Part shown: one piece after another, positions 1 through 8,875 of the stretch
Layout of the letters: every line of letters starts with the position of its first letter
Position numbering within the stretch: the first letter of the stretch is position 1
Assembly (NCBI RefSeq): GCF_026241895.1
Contig: NZ_JAPJIV010000014.1
Coordinates: 62,001 to 126,000 of the forward strand
Source of the DNA: Pseudomonas sp. RIT-562
GTDB lineage: Bacteria > Pseudomonadota > Gammaproteobacteria > Pseudomonadales > Pseudomonadaceae
DNA length: 64,000 nt
Direction: 5' to 3'
Notes under the pieces: model-generated
Told to the model about the DNA's origin: nothing
Seen by the model: only the letters and a program-made list of their open reading frames with translations
The model's database searches: none
Made by a program: the position numbers and the translations under genes

Positions 1-557
1 GTAAATTTGCCGACCTGGTACAGCAGAAAACCGACTTCAGTTGCGGCGCTGCGGCGCTGGCAACCATCTTGCGTCAGGCCTATTGGCTGGACGTGAATGA
101 AGAACAGATCATCGAAGGCATGCTGGCCCACTCCGACCAGGATCTGGTTCGGGTCCAGGGCTTTTCCATGCTCGACATGAAGCGTTACGTGGAAAGTATC
201 GGCATGCGGGCCCGTGGCTATCGGGTTGCGCCGGAAACCTTGAGTGAGGTGAAAATTCCGGTGGTGGTGCTCCTGGATATTCGTGGCTACAAACACTTTG
301 TAGTCATGCAAAGAGTCCACGATGGCTGGGTGTATATCGGGGACCCGGTACTGGGTCATAAACGGTTCAAGGTCGAAGACTTTGTCAAAGGCTGGAACGG
401 CATCATCTTTGCCGTTATCGGTCAGGGCTATGACAAAACCAACGCCTTGCTCGACCCTCCTGTGCCACTTACCGCCAAAAACCGTATCAATGCATTCAGC
501 CCGGTGCGAGACGCAGACCTGATGGATTTCGGGTTCATAAAAAGCGACTTCTTCTAA
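1..557 (+). CDS. fapD: FapD, C39-family peptidase of the fap amyloid operon (5' partial)
   Basis: C-terminal part of a papain-like C39 cysteine peptidase. The frame is already open at base 3, so the N-terminus and any signal sequence lie upstream of the window. The catalytic Cys is in TDFSCGAAAL (codon 42-44), the His in YKHFVV (294-296) and the Asp in IGDPV (342-344), so the triad is complete. In the Pseudomonas fapABCDEF operon FapD is the C39-like protease associated with export or processing of the amyloid subunits. The identity rests on the peptidase motifs plus fapE and fapF following on the same strand after 33 and 46 bp. The last ~40 residues lie beyond the peptidase fold and have no recognised role. 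Confidence 0.9.
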   Translation, partial: KFADLVQQKTDFSCGAAALATILRQAYWLDVNEEQIIEGMLAHSDQDLVRVQGFSMLDMKRYVESIGMRARGYRVAPETLSEVKIPVVVLLDIRGYKHFVVMQRVHDGWVYIGDPVLGHKRFKVEDFVKGWNGIIFAVIGQGYDKTNALLDPPVPLTAKNRINAFSPVRDADLMDFGFIKSDFF

Positions 558-590
558 TAACAAGGGAGCATGAAGCTCCGGGAGCATTCA

Positions 591-1391
591 ATGAACACTT
601 CAACCTGGCTGGCCGTCGTGTGCCTGGCTGCCAGCCTGCCAACACAAGCACAGACATTCAAACCCATCGAACTGAAGGATCAGGAACTGGCGAGCCTGCG
701 CGGCCGCTATGTCATGCCCGGACGGATTATCAGCTTCGGCGTCGCCATGACCAGCACCTGGGAAAATGCCAAAGGCGAGCTGATCGGCGTCACTTCTTCG
801 CTGCAAATTCAGAAATCGACGATCAAGCCGCAGTTCTATGTGTCGATGATCGACGAAAAAACCCCAGGTGCCAGCAGTTCGCAAGGCACCACGAGCAATT
901 CGGCTACTAATACAGGGGGCGCAAGCCCAGCCGTCGCTTCGACCGGCACCGGCACCGTCACTGGCGGCAACGGCCTCAATACCACCGAAGGTGTTACCCA
1001 AGTCGTGCGGGCGGCCGGCGACAACAACACTGCCTACAACAATGTCGATATCAACGTGACCAAGGCGAACGAGGCGCCAGTCATGCAACCCCAGGGCCAG
1101 GCACTGACTGCAGGCACGACTCTGGTGGGCAACAGCGGCGCAGGCTCCCTGAGCGTTTCGTCGACCGGCACAGGTGTGCAACTCAACATCGTCGCCAACA
1201 ACAATCAGGGCAGCACCATGCAACGCCTGGCCCAGGGTGGCCTGATGCAGAACACGACTTTGCTCGGAAGTAGCAACCAGGTGCGCAACCTCACGTCGTT
1301 CAATGTGGTGCTGCGTGACAGTGCGACTACAGGCGGGTCACTGACCGGTAATCTGGACCAACTCAAAGGTCTTCGTAGTGCCGGATTCTGA
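591..1391 (+). CDS. fapE: FapE, minor amyloid-associated protein
   Basis: Secreted component of the Fap functional-amyloid system; FapE is known as a minor fibril-associated subunit. The protein begins with a hydrophobic signal-like segment ending near TQAQ, then a conserved N-terminal block (ELASLRGRYVMPGRII), a Ser/Thr/Gly/Asn-rich middle and a C-terminal block rich in Asn and Gln (VNANNNQ-type), as in Fap subunits. I chose ATG 591 because GGGAG at 580-584 sits six bases upstream. The in-frame ATG at 570 would supply a charged n-region (MKLREH), but its GGGAG is only one base away. It lies between fapD and fapF and is surely cotranscribed with them. Length from 591 is 266 residues. Confidence 0.85.
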   Translation: MNTSTWLAVVCLAASLPTQAQTFKPIELKDQELASLRGRYVMPGRIISFGVAMTSTWENAKGELIGVTSSLQIQKSTIKPQFYVSMIDEKTPGASSSQGTTSNSATNTGGASPAVASTGTGTVTGGNGLNTTEGVTQVVRAAGDNNTAYNNVDINVTKANEAPVMQPQGQALTAGTTLVGNSGAGSLSVSSTGTGVQLNIVANNNQGSTMQRLAQGGLMQNTTLLGSSNQVRNLTSFNVVLRDSATTGGSLTGNLDQLKGLRSAGF

Positions 1392-1437
1392 TCTACGCTC
1401 AGTCTCATCAGAAGTAGTCAGAAGGGACGGCTAACCC

Positions 1438-2718
1438 ATGCACCGATCGTTAACGCTCAGAGCAATCGTCTGTTTGAGTAGCCTGGCTCCGGTCACACTG
1501 TTGTACGCAGCGACGGATCCCCAGGTTGAAGCACTAAAACAAGAACTCATGGAGTTGAAAAAGCGTTACGAAGTACAGCAAAACGCGCTGATGGTACTCG
1601 AACAACGGGTGCGTCAAGTCGAGGAAACCCCGACGACCCCTGCCCCCAAACGCCTGACCAAATCCCCCGCCGACCCGGCCAGGGGGGGGCAGGCGGTGGC
1701 CGCAGGTGCCCCGGGAACCACTGGCAGTTCCTATGGCCAGTCGCTCAAGGAGGACTCGGAGCCAGCGCCAAGCGTTTCCAACCTGTATGACGAAGCCAGT
1801 GGCTTCTTCGGTGGCGGTAAATTCAGCGTCGAAACCGGCCTGACCTACACCCACTACGACACTCGCGCATTGACGCTCAATGGCTTCCTGGCACTGGACT
1901 CGATCTTCCTGGGCAACATCAACCTTGACCGTATCAAGGCAGATAACTGGACCTTGGACCTCACGGCTCGCTACAACCTGGCGCAGCGCTGGCAGTTCGA
2001 TATAAACGTGCCCGTGGTTTATCGAGAGTCGACTTATTCCTCCGGAGGTGCAGGTGGCGCAGGCCCGGTGACGTCGGATGCAACCGTTACTCGCGACCCG
2101 ACCATTGGCGATGTGAACGTTGGTGTGGCATACAAATTCCTCGACGAGTCGGTCAACCTGCCTGACGCGGTCGCCACACTACGGATCAAGGCGCCAACCG
2201 GCAAGGACCCCTATGGCATCAAGCTGGTCAGTGACCCCACCAACGATAACCTCGCAGTGCCTGAAGACCTGCCGACCGGTAACGGTGTCTGGGCCATCAC
2301 GCCCGGCATCTCGCTGGTCAAGACCTTCGACCCGGCGGTGCTGTTTGGCAGTCTGTCGTACACCTATAACATGCAGGATTCTTTCAGCGATATCAGTGCT
2401 CAGGTCGGTTCCAAGGTCAAAGGCGATGTGAAACTGGGGGATTCCTGGCAGGTCGGCGCGGGTATTGCGTTCGCTCTGAACGAGAAGATGAGTATGTCGT
2501 TTTCGTTCACCGATCAGTTTGCTCGCAAGAGCAAGATCAAGCCGGATGGCGGGGATTGGCAGTCTATTAGTAATAGTGACTACAACTCGGCGAACTTCAA
2601 CATTGGTATGACGTTGGCGGCTACCGATAAGCTGACCATCGTGCCTAACTTGGCAATTGGGCTGACGGACGACTCGCCGGACTTTTCGTTTAGCCTGAAA
2701 TTCCCTTATTACTTCTGA
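1438..2718 (+). CDS. fapF: FapF, outer-membrane amyloid secretion channel
   Basis: 426-residue outer-membrane protein that secretes Fap amyloid subunits. Visible parts in order: signal peptide (cut near LLYA, residue ~24), an N-terminal heptad-rich coiled coil (about residues 28-60, LKQELMELKK), a Pro/Gly-rich linker (about 62-105), and a beta-barrel of the transporter fold from about residue 110, with alternating polar/aromatic strands to the C-terminal Phe. Coiled coil plus linker plus barrel is the known FapF architecture, in which the helical part gates trimeric barrels. The linker codons 82-84 contain a run of eight G (1682-1689), a possible slippage site. It is the last gene of the operon and is followed by a strong terminator. 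Confidence 0.92.
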   Translation: MHRSLTLRAIVCLSSLAPVTLLYAATDPQVEALKQELMELKKRYEVQQNALMVLEQRVRQVEETPTTPAPKRLTKSPADPARGGQAVAAGAPGTTGSSYGQSLKEDSEPAPSVSNLYDEASGFFGGGKFSVETGLTYTHYDTRALTLNGFLALDSIFLGNINLDRIKADNWTLDLTARYNLAQRWQFDINVPVVYRESTYSSGGAGGAGPVTSDATVTRDPTIGDVNVGVAYKFLDESVNLPDAVATLRIKAPTGKDPYGIKLVSDPTNDNLAVPEDLPTGNGVWAITPGISLVKTFDPAVLFGSLSYTYNMQDSFSDISAQVGSKVKGDVKLGDSWQVGAGIAFALNEKMSMSFSFTDQFARKSKIKPDGGDWQSISNSDYNSANFNIGMTLAATDKLTIVPNLAIGLTDDSPDFSFSLKFPYYF

Positions 2719-2745
2719 GGGGTGTATGGATGTATGTTGGTAAAG

Positions 2746-2778
2746 ACCGCTGCGACTTATGTTGTGGCGGTTTTTTTT
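2746..2778 (+). terminator. Rho-independent terminator of the fap operon
   Basis: An 11-bp stem with some G-T pairs (arms 2746-2756 and 2761-2771, loop TTAT) is followed directly by a run of T to 2778. It lies 27 bp after the fapF stop. Confidence 0.8.
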
Positions 2779-2785
2779 GGGGTGT

Positions 2786-3675
2786 TTTTTGTGCATATCC
2801 ATTGTTGGTGTAACGGCTGCTAATGGTTCCGCCCTTACGGCGGGTTACTTTGAAAAGGCTGCGCGCCCCGGCGCAAAGTAACCAAACGCTTCTTGCCCCA
2901 CCACTCGGCACCTCGCCTAGGCTCGGTGTGCCCGAACGCAGGCATTGCTCCGCAGGTCGCTGCGATGGGCCCTCCCTGGCCCAGCGCAGCTAAACCGGCA
3001 TCCTTGCCGGTTTACCCGCTGCCTAATGCCTGCGTTCGGCCAGCGTGGTTAACGGGGCGTCCGTGATCAAAAACCGGGCCGAGGCGGCCTGAAAGCCGAC
3101 CTGGCACGAAGTTCGACTTTGCATCGGCGGTGTTACGTGAACGCGAATTTTTGGCACAACCAAAATCCCCTGTAGGAGCCCGGCTTGCCGGCGATGGCAT
3201 CCGCGAGATCGCCATCGCCGGCAAGCCGGGCTCCTACAGGGAATCGTGTTTATTCAGTAAGACGCGTAATCGTTCACGTCCATCGCGAGCAGGCACGCTC
3301 CTACAGAGGGGTGGCGGCAATGCGAGAGGAAAGGCACGACCAGACAAGCGCAGCGCGCCGGCTTGATGCCTTGGTCGGCCCGAAGGCCGCCACGGCCATG
3401 TTCTTGATCGCGGACGCCCATTAACCACGCTGGCCGAACGCAGGTATTGCGCAGCGGGGAAACCGGCAAGGATGCCGGTTTAGCCGCGCTGGGCCAGGGA
3501 TGGCCCATCGCGGCGACCCGCGGAGCAATGCCGGAGTGAGGGCACACCGAGCCTAAGCGAGGTGCCAAGTGGTGGGGCAAGAAGCGTTTGGTTACTTTGC
3601 GCTTTTCAAAGTAAACCGCCGTAAGGGCGGAACCATAAGCAGCCGTAACCGCAGCAACGGATATGTACAAAACCA
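2786..3675. repeat. Long imperfect inverted repeat, arms about 290 bp
   Basis: The left arm (about 2786-3092) and right arm (about 3385-3675) are reverse complements of each other with scattered mismatches. Both carry blocks such as GTTCCGCCCTTACGGCGG, CCAAACGCTTCTTGCCCC and AACCGGCATCCTTGCCGG. About 290 bp between the arms holds REP elements. Long intergenic repeat families of this style are known in P. fluorescens genomes. Several open frames run through it, but they follow the symmetry of the repeat and have no ribosome-binding sites, so I do not call genes here. Confidence 0.8.
3171..3238. repeat. REP doublet hairpin inside the long inverted repeat
   Basis: Perfect 28-bp arms (3171-3198 and 3211-3238) of the TGTAGGAGCCCGGCTTGCCG type with a 12-base loop. 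A single, different REP (CATCGCGAGCAGGCACGCTC type) follows at about 3279-3306. Confidence 0.85.
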
Positions 3676-3706
3676 AAAACCCAAAAACCCAAAAACCCAA
3701 AAACCC
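3673..3706 (-). repeat. GGGTTTTT tandem octamer directly after a stop codon
   Basis: On the minus strand four GGG tracts (3704-3706, 3696-3698, 3688-3690, 3680-3682) alternate with T5 spacers, beginning at the base after the TGA of the sigma-54 activator. The four G3 tracts could form a G-quadruplex, and the T5 runs could help transcription end. No other terminator is visible for that gene. Confidence 0.75.
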
Positions 3707-5032
3707 TCAACGAATCTGATGCTTATGCAACAACCGATAAAATGTCGGCCTGGAAATCCCCAGCACCTTAGCCGCAATACTCAAATTGTCACTATGCCGA
3801 TTCAGCACATCACACAACGCCTGGCGCTCAGCCCGGGTCTTGTAGTCCTCAAGCGTACCCATCGGCGCGACCACCGCATGCTGGCTGATCAACCCCAGGT
3901 CGCGGGCTTCTATTTGCCGCCCTTCGGCCAGTACCAAGCCGCGACGCACACGGTTGGCCAGCTCGCGCACGTTGCCCGGCCAATCATGTTTACCCATCGC
4001 AATCAGCGCGTCATCACTGAAGCTGCGGGGGCGACGGCCAGTTTCATGGCTGTAGAAGTGCGAGAAGTGATTGGCCAGCATCGACAAGTCGCCATGTCGC
4101 TCACGCAGCGGTGCAGTGACGACTTGCAGGACGTTTAGGCGATAGTACAAATCCTCACGAAAACGCTTCTTCTCGATTGCCGCCTCCAAGTCGACGTGGG
4201 TCGCTGCCAGCACCCGTACATCCACCGGGATTGGCTGGCTGCCGCCAACATGCTCGATATGTTTTTCCTGCAGAAAGCGCAGCAGATTGGCTTGCAACTC
4301 CAGTGGCAGGTCACCGATTTCATCGAGGAACAGCGTGCCGCCATTTGCCGCTTCAATCCGGCCGACCTTACGCTGGTGGGCGCCGGTAAATGCGCCCTTC
4401 TCGTGGCCGAATAACTCGGACTGGATCAGATGTTCTGGAATGGCACCGCAGTTTATGGCGACGAAAGGTTTGCTGTGTCGCTGGGATTGCCGGTGCAAAG
4501 TGCGAGCCACCAGTTCTTTGCCGGTGCCGCTTTCGCCGCGGATGAGCACCGGCGACTCGGTGGGCGCGAGCTTGCTCAACAATCTGCGAAGTTCGCGGAT
4601 CGGCTTGCTGTCGCCCAGTAGCTCGTGTTCAGGCTGGTCAACATGCACAGTGCCCTTGCCCCGCAACCGTGCCATGCCGAATGCGCGACCCAGGGTCACC
4701 TGTACGCGCGAAACATCGAACGGCAAGGTATGAAAGTCAAAAAACCATTCGCAGACAAAATCCCCGACATTCTGCAACCGCAGAACTTCCTGGTTAAGCA
4801 CGGCGATCCATTCGGTGCCACTGCGACTGATCAATTCCTTGACCGCCTCGGGGCGCTCCAAATGAAAGGGTTGTAATCGCAACAGACCGACATCACAGGT
4901 TTTATCGAGGGCGTTTTCCAGAGTACAGCTGTCGACATCCCAGCCTATCGCTCGCAACCCAGGCAATAAGCGATGGCAGTCATCGCAAGGATCAACCACT
5001 AATAGACGTCGTTGGGCAGGCGCTTCGTTCAT
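3707..5032 (-). CDS. Sigma-54-dependent transcriptional activator with VpsR-like N-terminal domain
   Basis: 441-residue enhancer-binding protein. The N-terminal ~125 residues form a receiver-like domain of the VpsR type (begins LLVVDPCDDC). A complete AAA+ domain follows: Walker A GESGTGKE (about 166-173), the sigma-54 contact loop GAFTGA (about 213-218) and Walker B GGTLFLDE (about 231-238). A Fis-type helix-turn-helix ends the protein (about 405-438, LSIAAKVLGISRPTFYRLL). It should drive RpoN promoters. VpsR/FleQ relatives often control exopolysaccharide or biofilm genes, and the convergent fap amyloid operon is next door, so a biofilm role is plausible but inferred. Its upstream region is shared with a small divergent gene. 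Confidence 0.88.
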   Translation of the reverse strand: MNEAPAQRRLLVVDPCDDCHRLLPGLRAIGWDVDSCTLENALDKTCDVGLLRLQPFHLERPEAVKELISRSGTEWIAVLNQEVLRLQNVGDFVCEWFFDFHTLPFDVSRVQVTLGRAFGMARLRGKGTVHVDQPEHELLGDSKPIRELRRLLSKLAPTESPVLIRGESGTGKELVARTLHRQSQRHSKPFVAINCGAIPEHLIQSELFGHEKGAFTGAHQRKVGRIEAANGGTLFLDEIGDLPLELQANLLRFLQEKHIEHVGGSQPIPVDVRVLAATHVDLEAAIEKKRFREDLYYRLNVLQVVTAPLRERHGDLSMLANHFSHFYSHETGRRPRSFSDDALIAMGKHDWPGNVRELANRVRRGLVLAEGRQIEARDLGLISQHAVVAPMGTLEDYKTRAERQALCDVLNRHSDNLSIAAKVLGISRPTFYRLLHKHQIR

Positions 5033-5375
5033 GACTGTTCCTTGGCGCCAAATTCGATTAAATAGTAGTAAAAACAGTCATTTGGCGGACCTGGCTGTAA
5101 CATTAGCAAGAAATTGACAGTTGCTTGTACCGATTGACTATAGGGCTATCACCAAATCGGTTATAAGAAACTACTTGGTTAGTTACCTACCGAACTTCAA
5201 CCTTTCATTCAGCTTTCAAAACAGCGTTAGAAGCAGTTTTTGTGTAAGAAAGTCGAAAATTCTTCAGTTCGAGTGTGACCCGACTGCAGGTTGCGGACAT
5301 CAGTACAAGTAACCAGCCGAATGGGCAGCCCGACCATCGGCCTATTACTGATTGGGCATATAGAGAGAGAATCCC
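5033..5375. other. Divergent intergenic region, AT-rich
   Basis: 343 bp between the sigma-54 activator and the 88-residue protein gene, clearly AT-richer than its surroundings. A TTGACA at 5114-5119 with TATAGG 19 bases downstream (5139-5144) is a weak candidate promoter for the plus strand. No coding potential, REP or convincing -24/-12 element was seen. Confidence 0.4.
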
Positions 5376-5642
5376 ATGAACGCCCCGCTCCGTATCAACG
5401 AAGCTCTTTTGATTGCAGACAGCGCATTCCAGCCTTTTCAATGCGTGGCCTGGTCTCTACAAGATGGCAACGGTGAACTCAGCCTGACAGTGATCGACCG
5501 CACCAACAGCAGTATAGGCCGCAAGCAGATCCCCAGCAGTGCCTACACCGATCCGGCCCAACTCGAGCGCGTGCTCAAACAAACCCGCGAAGAACTGAGC
5601 CGCGACGGCTACAACCTTGAATCGTGGTCGATGCCACACTGA
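5376..5642 (+). CDS. Conserved hypothetical protein, 88 residues
   Basis: Small soluble protein without signal peptide or membrane segment. It starts MNAPLRINEALL after a purine-rich GAGAGAGA leader (a usable ribosome-binding site) and ends NLESWSMPH. The length, start signal and the strong hairpin just after its stop support a real gene. It resembles small single-domain proteins kept across Pseudomonas, but I recognise no family or function. It is divergent from the sigma-54 activator, with 343 bp between them. Confidence 0.6.
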   Translation: MNAPLRINEALLIADSAFQPFQCVAWSLQDGNGELSLTVIDRTNSSIGRKQIPSSAYTDPAQLERVLKQTREELSRDGYNLESWSMPH

Positions 5643-5646
5643 TGAC

Positions 5647-5676
5647 GACGCGGATTACTGTGCAGTAATCCGCGTC
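5647..5676. terminator. Perfect 13-bp hairpin after the 88-residue gene
   Basis: Arms 5647-5659 and 5664-5676 pair perfectly around the loop GTGC, five bases after the stop codon. There is no T run, so it may end transcription weakly or protect the 3' end. The 226 bp up to the next gene start hold nothing else recognisable. Confidence 0.5.
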
Positions 5677-5902
5677 TCCCTCCGCTGTATCAGCAAGTAA
5701 CCGACACGTATTTTTGATACTGCCAAGGTATTAATTACTTGGCAGGCTTGCCAATGGTTCAAAAAGTCACTGTTCTGGCACACAGCGACCCTCCGCCTGT
5801 TATTTCTGTCAGTTGTGCGTTTTGCCATTCAGGGTTTGAATATCTTCCTTATAAGGTCGCCAGGCCTAATTTCTGGACGACGACTCGCAAGGAGATGCGT
5901 GC

Positions 5903-7192
5903 ATGTCAATCCAGGTTGCCTTAGCCGTCCCCGCAACACACAGCCAAGCCGGTCACCTCGACCTGTCGTTCGCCGCCAAGGGCATCGCCCAGGTGTATTT
6001 CGCCGGCAGCCTCTCAAGCATGACCCATCACGTCGCCATCGATTCCAACGGGCGCATCCTGGTTGCCGCTAAGGTCGCAACGGCGGGTGGCACTCGCTTT
6101 GGTTTGGCGCGCCTGCTGGCCGATGGTTCTGCAGACCTGTCTTTCGGTGAGCAAGGCAGTGTCATCGGCCAGTTCGAGCATGGTTTCGAGGCGATGGCCG
6201 GCAAGGTTGCTGTGCTGCCCAATGGCAATATCCTGCTGGCAGGGCTGCATTACCTTAATGGCCACCGGACGCTTCCAGCCCTGGCGATGTTTGACCACGT
6301 CGGGAATCCGGTGCGAGCCTTCGGTGAAAATGGCCGTTGCGTGGTGCGCCTGCCCGGCAATCTTGCCGTGGGCTTGCGTGATGCCTGGTTGCCGCCCGGC
6401 GTTCCGGGGGCCGAAGCCTGTGACCTGCGCCTGCAGCCAGACGGGCGAATCTTGCTGCTGGCCAATCACCATTTCGAGCTGGCCGATCATGTCGGCTTGC
6501 TTATCTGCCTGAATCACAACGGTTCACTGGACAGTTCATTCAACGGCCGCGGATTTGTGATCGTCAGGCACTTGCTGATGAATACCTGGCTCAGCAGTCT
6601 GCTGCTGCAACGAGATGGTCGGATCCTGGTGGGTGGCTCGATCAACTTCCCCGAGGAAGGGTTGCTCGCCCGCTACAACGAAAACGGGCAATTGGACACG
6701 ACCTTCGCCGTCGACGGTTTCATGAGTTTTAATTGCGGCGGGCGCAGCGTCCAGGTCAGTCATATTGTCCAGCAGCACCATGACGAGCTGCTCTGCTTCG
6801 GCAGCAGCCGCGACCCCATGCACTGCCTGTCCTTGAAGTTGCACAGCAACGGGCGTGCGGACAGTCATTGCCATGGCGGCCAGCCGGCATTGCTGGATAT
6901 TGGCCGCAGCGGCTGCCAATGGAGCGCGGCACTGGCCTTGCCGGATGGCTGCACCCTGGCGGCGGGTGGGACGATTGGCGGCTGTGAAGCCGACTTCATT
7001 TTGGCCCGGTATCTGCCCGATGGGCAGTTGGATCGGCAGTTTGGCGATGGCCTGGGGTGGGTTCGTACTCGGCTGGGGCGCAGCCTGGATACTGCGACTT
7101 CGCTGGTGGCCCAGACGGATGGGGCGATACTGGTTGGAGGACATTCGCTGGATGGCAATTACCGGGCGATTGTGGCGCGGTACTTGGGGTGA
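5903..7192 (+). CDS. Delta-60 repeat protein, predicted beta-propeller
   Basis: 429-residue protein made of repeated units of the delta-60 type. Each unit has the pattern 'L..DGRILVGG..........ARY..DG.LD..FG..G'; examples are NGRILVAA, DGRILLLA, DGRILVGG and DGAILVGG, each followed by LDSSFNGRGF or LDTTFAVDGF-type turns. At least five units are visible between residue ~20 and the C-terminus. Such repeats are thought to fold as blades of a propeller, and their function is unknown. No signal peptide is evident. ATG 5903 is chosen because AAGGAG ends eight bases before it. It stands alone, 58 bp ahead of nhaB. Confidence 0.8.
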   Translation: MSIQVALAVPATHSQAGHLDLSFAAKGIAQVYFAGSLSSMTHHVAIDSNGRILVAAKVATAGGTRFGLARLLADGSADLSFGEQGSVIGQFEHGFEAMAGKVAVLPNGNILLAGLHYLNGHRTLPALAMFDHVGNPVRAFGENGRCVVRLPGNLAVGLRDAWLPPGVPGAEACDLRLQPDGRILLLANHHFELADHVGLLICLNHNGSLDSSFNGRGFVIVRHLLMNTWLSSLLLQRDGRILVGGSINFPEEGLLARYNENGQLDTTFAVDGFMSFNCGGRSVQVSHIVQQHHDELLCFGSSRDPMHCLSLKLHSNGRADSHCHGGQPALLDIGRSGCQWSAALALPDGCTLAAGGTIGGCEADFILARYLPDGQLDRQFGDGLGWVRTRLGRSLDTATSLVAQTDGAILVGGHSLDGNYRAIVARYLG

Positions 7193-7250
7193 CTTGATAT
7201 TCCTCGCTTCTTACGGCAACTTGCGCGCTTCTTAAAACAAGGAGCAGCCG

Positions 7251-8753
7251 ATGTCCGGTTCAATGGCCCAGGCGTTCGCGCATAACTTTCTCGGGCAATC
7301 TCCCCGCTGGTACAAGGCGAGCATCGTAGGCTTCCTGATTCTCAACGCCCTGGTGTTGTGGACGGTCGGCCCAGTGGCGGCAGGTTGGTTGCTGGTCCTG
7401 GAGTTTATTTTCACCCTGGCCATGGCGCTCAAATGCTATCCGTTGATGCCCGGCGGTCTGCTGCTGGTTGAAGCCCTGCTGCTGAAGATGACCACGCCCC
7501 AGGCGCTGTATGACGAACTGGTGCACAACTTCCCGGTGATCCTGCTGCTGATGTTCATGGTCGCAGGTATCTACTTCATGAAAGACCTGCTGTTGTTCCT
7601 GTTCTCGCGGCTGCTGCTCGGCGTGCGGTCCAAGGCGTTGCTGGCGCTGCTGTTCTGCTTCTTGTCGGCGTTTTTGTCGGCCTTTCTCGATGCCCTGACC
7701 GTGACCGCCGTGATCATCAGCGCGGCGGTAGGCTTTTATTCGGTGTACCACCGAGTGGCCTCGGGCAATGACCCGCGCCAGGACAGTGGCTTCGCCGATG
7801 ACCGTCACCTGCCGCAATTGCATCACGAGGACCTTGAACAGTTTCGCGCCTTCTTGCGCAGTCTGTTGATGCATGGCGCGGTCGGCACTGCGCTGGGCGG
7901 CGTTTGCACCCTGGTGGGTGAGCCGCAAAACCTGCTGATTGGTCACGAGATGGGCTGGCACTTTTCCGAGTTCTTCCTCAAGGTAGCTCCGGTTTCGTTG
8001 CCGGTGCTGGTGGCTGGCCTGGTGACCTGCGTGTTATTGGAAAAACTGCGCTGGTTCGGCTACGGCACGCTGCTGCCGGATAACGTTCGCGCCGTGCTGG
8101 CCAACTACGCAGCGCAAGATAACGCCGAGCGTACTTCACGCCAGCGTGCTGCACTGATCGTACAGGGCCTGGCCGCGTTGATTCTGATCGGGTGCCTGGC
8201 CTTCCATGTCGCTGAAGTGGGGCTGATCGGGTTGATGGTAATCGTGCTGATCACGGCGTTCACCGGCATTACCGACGAACACCGCATCGGCAATGCGTTC
8301 AAGGACGCCATGCCCTTCACCGCGCTGTTGGTGGTGTTTTTCGCGGTCGTCGCGGTGATCCATGATCAGCAGCTGTTCACGCCGTTGATTCAGTGGGTTC
8401 TGGCGTTACCGACAGAACAACAACCGGGCATGTTGTTCATTGCCAACGGCCTGCTGTCGGCCATCAGCGACAACGTGTTCGTCGCAACCATTTACATCAC
8501 TGAGGTGAAGCAGGCGTTTGTCTCCGGCCACATGAGCCGTGAACATTTCGAAACCCTGGCTATTGCGATCAACACTGGCACCAACTTGCCAAGCGTGGCG
8601 ACGCCTAACGGCCAGGCGGCATTCCTGTTCCTGCTGACCTCGGCGATCGCCCCGCTGATTCGCCTGTCGTATGGGCGGATGGTGTGGATGGCGTTGCCGT
8701 ATACGGTGGTGATGGGCGTGTTGGGGTGGTATGCGGTGAGCTATTGGTTGTAG
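7251..8753 (+). CDS. nhaB: Na+/H+ antiporter NhaB
   Basis: 500-residue inner-membrane protein with about a dozen hydrophobic segments, the usual length for NhaB. It exchanges cytoplasmic Na+ for external H+, supporting sodium tolerance and pH balance. Typical features are the N-terminal block NFLGQSPRWYK, the hydrophobic FLSAFLDALTVTAVII region with its membrane-embedded Asp, and the conserved C-terminal half (INTGTNLPSVATPNGQAAFL). AAGGAG precedes ATG 7251 by seven bases. The gene is probably monocistronic: a long perfect REP hairpin follows 27 bp after its stop and separates it from the convergent gnd-zwf operon. Confidence 0.93.
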   Translation: MSGSMAQAFAHNFLGQSPRWYKASIVGFLILNALVLWTVGPVAAGWLLVLEFIFTLAMALKCYPLMPGGLLLVEALLLKMTTPQALYDELVHNFPVILLLMFMVAGIYFMKDLLLFLFSRLLLGVRSKALLALLFCFLSAFLSAFLDALTVTAVIISAAVGFYSVYHRVASGNDPRQDSGFADDRHLPQLHHEDLEQFRAFLRSLLMHGAVGTALGGVCTLVGEPQNLLIGHEMGWHFSEFFLKVAPVSLPVLVAGLVTCVLLEKLRWFGYGTLLPDNVRAVLANYAAQDNAERTSRQRAALIVQGLAALILIGCLAFHVAEVGLIGLMVIVLITAFTGITDEHRIGNAFKDAMPFTALLVVFFAVVAVIHDQQLFTPLIQWVLALPTEQQPGMLFIANGLLSAISDNVFVATIYITEVKQAFVSGHMSREHFETLAIAINTGTNLPSVATPNGQAAFLFLLTSAIAPLIRLSYGRMVWMALPYTVVMGVLGWYAVSYWL

Positions 8754-8779
8754 ACGGGACCTGAGGGCCTGCTGGATCC

Positions 8780-8868
8780 TGTGGGAGCGGGCTTGCTCGC
8801 GAAGGCGGTGTGTCATTCACCATATAGTTGACTGACACACCGCCTTCGCGAGCAAGCCCGCTCCCACA
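8780..8868. repeat. REP doublet forming a perfect 36-bp stem
   Basis: Arms 8780-8815 and 8833-8868 (TGTGGGAGCGGGCTTGCTCG type) pair without mismatch around a 17-base loop. It sits between the converging nhaB and HAD phosphatase genes, seven bases beyond the latter's stop, where it can act as a bidirectional transcription or decay barrier. Confidence 0.9.
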
Positions 8869-8875
8869 TTGGTTT

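Noticed and set aside
3012..3700. Several open frames of 60-150 codons in the long inverted repeat
   Set aside because: They mirror each other because the arms are complementary, contain REP-encoded peptides and have no start signals.
5121..5312. 63-residue plus-strand frame in the divergent region at 5.1-5.3 kb
   Set aside because: AT-rich, no ribosome-binding site, unusual composition; more likely promoter DNA.
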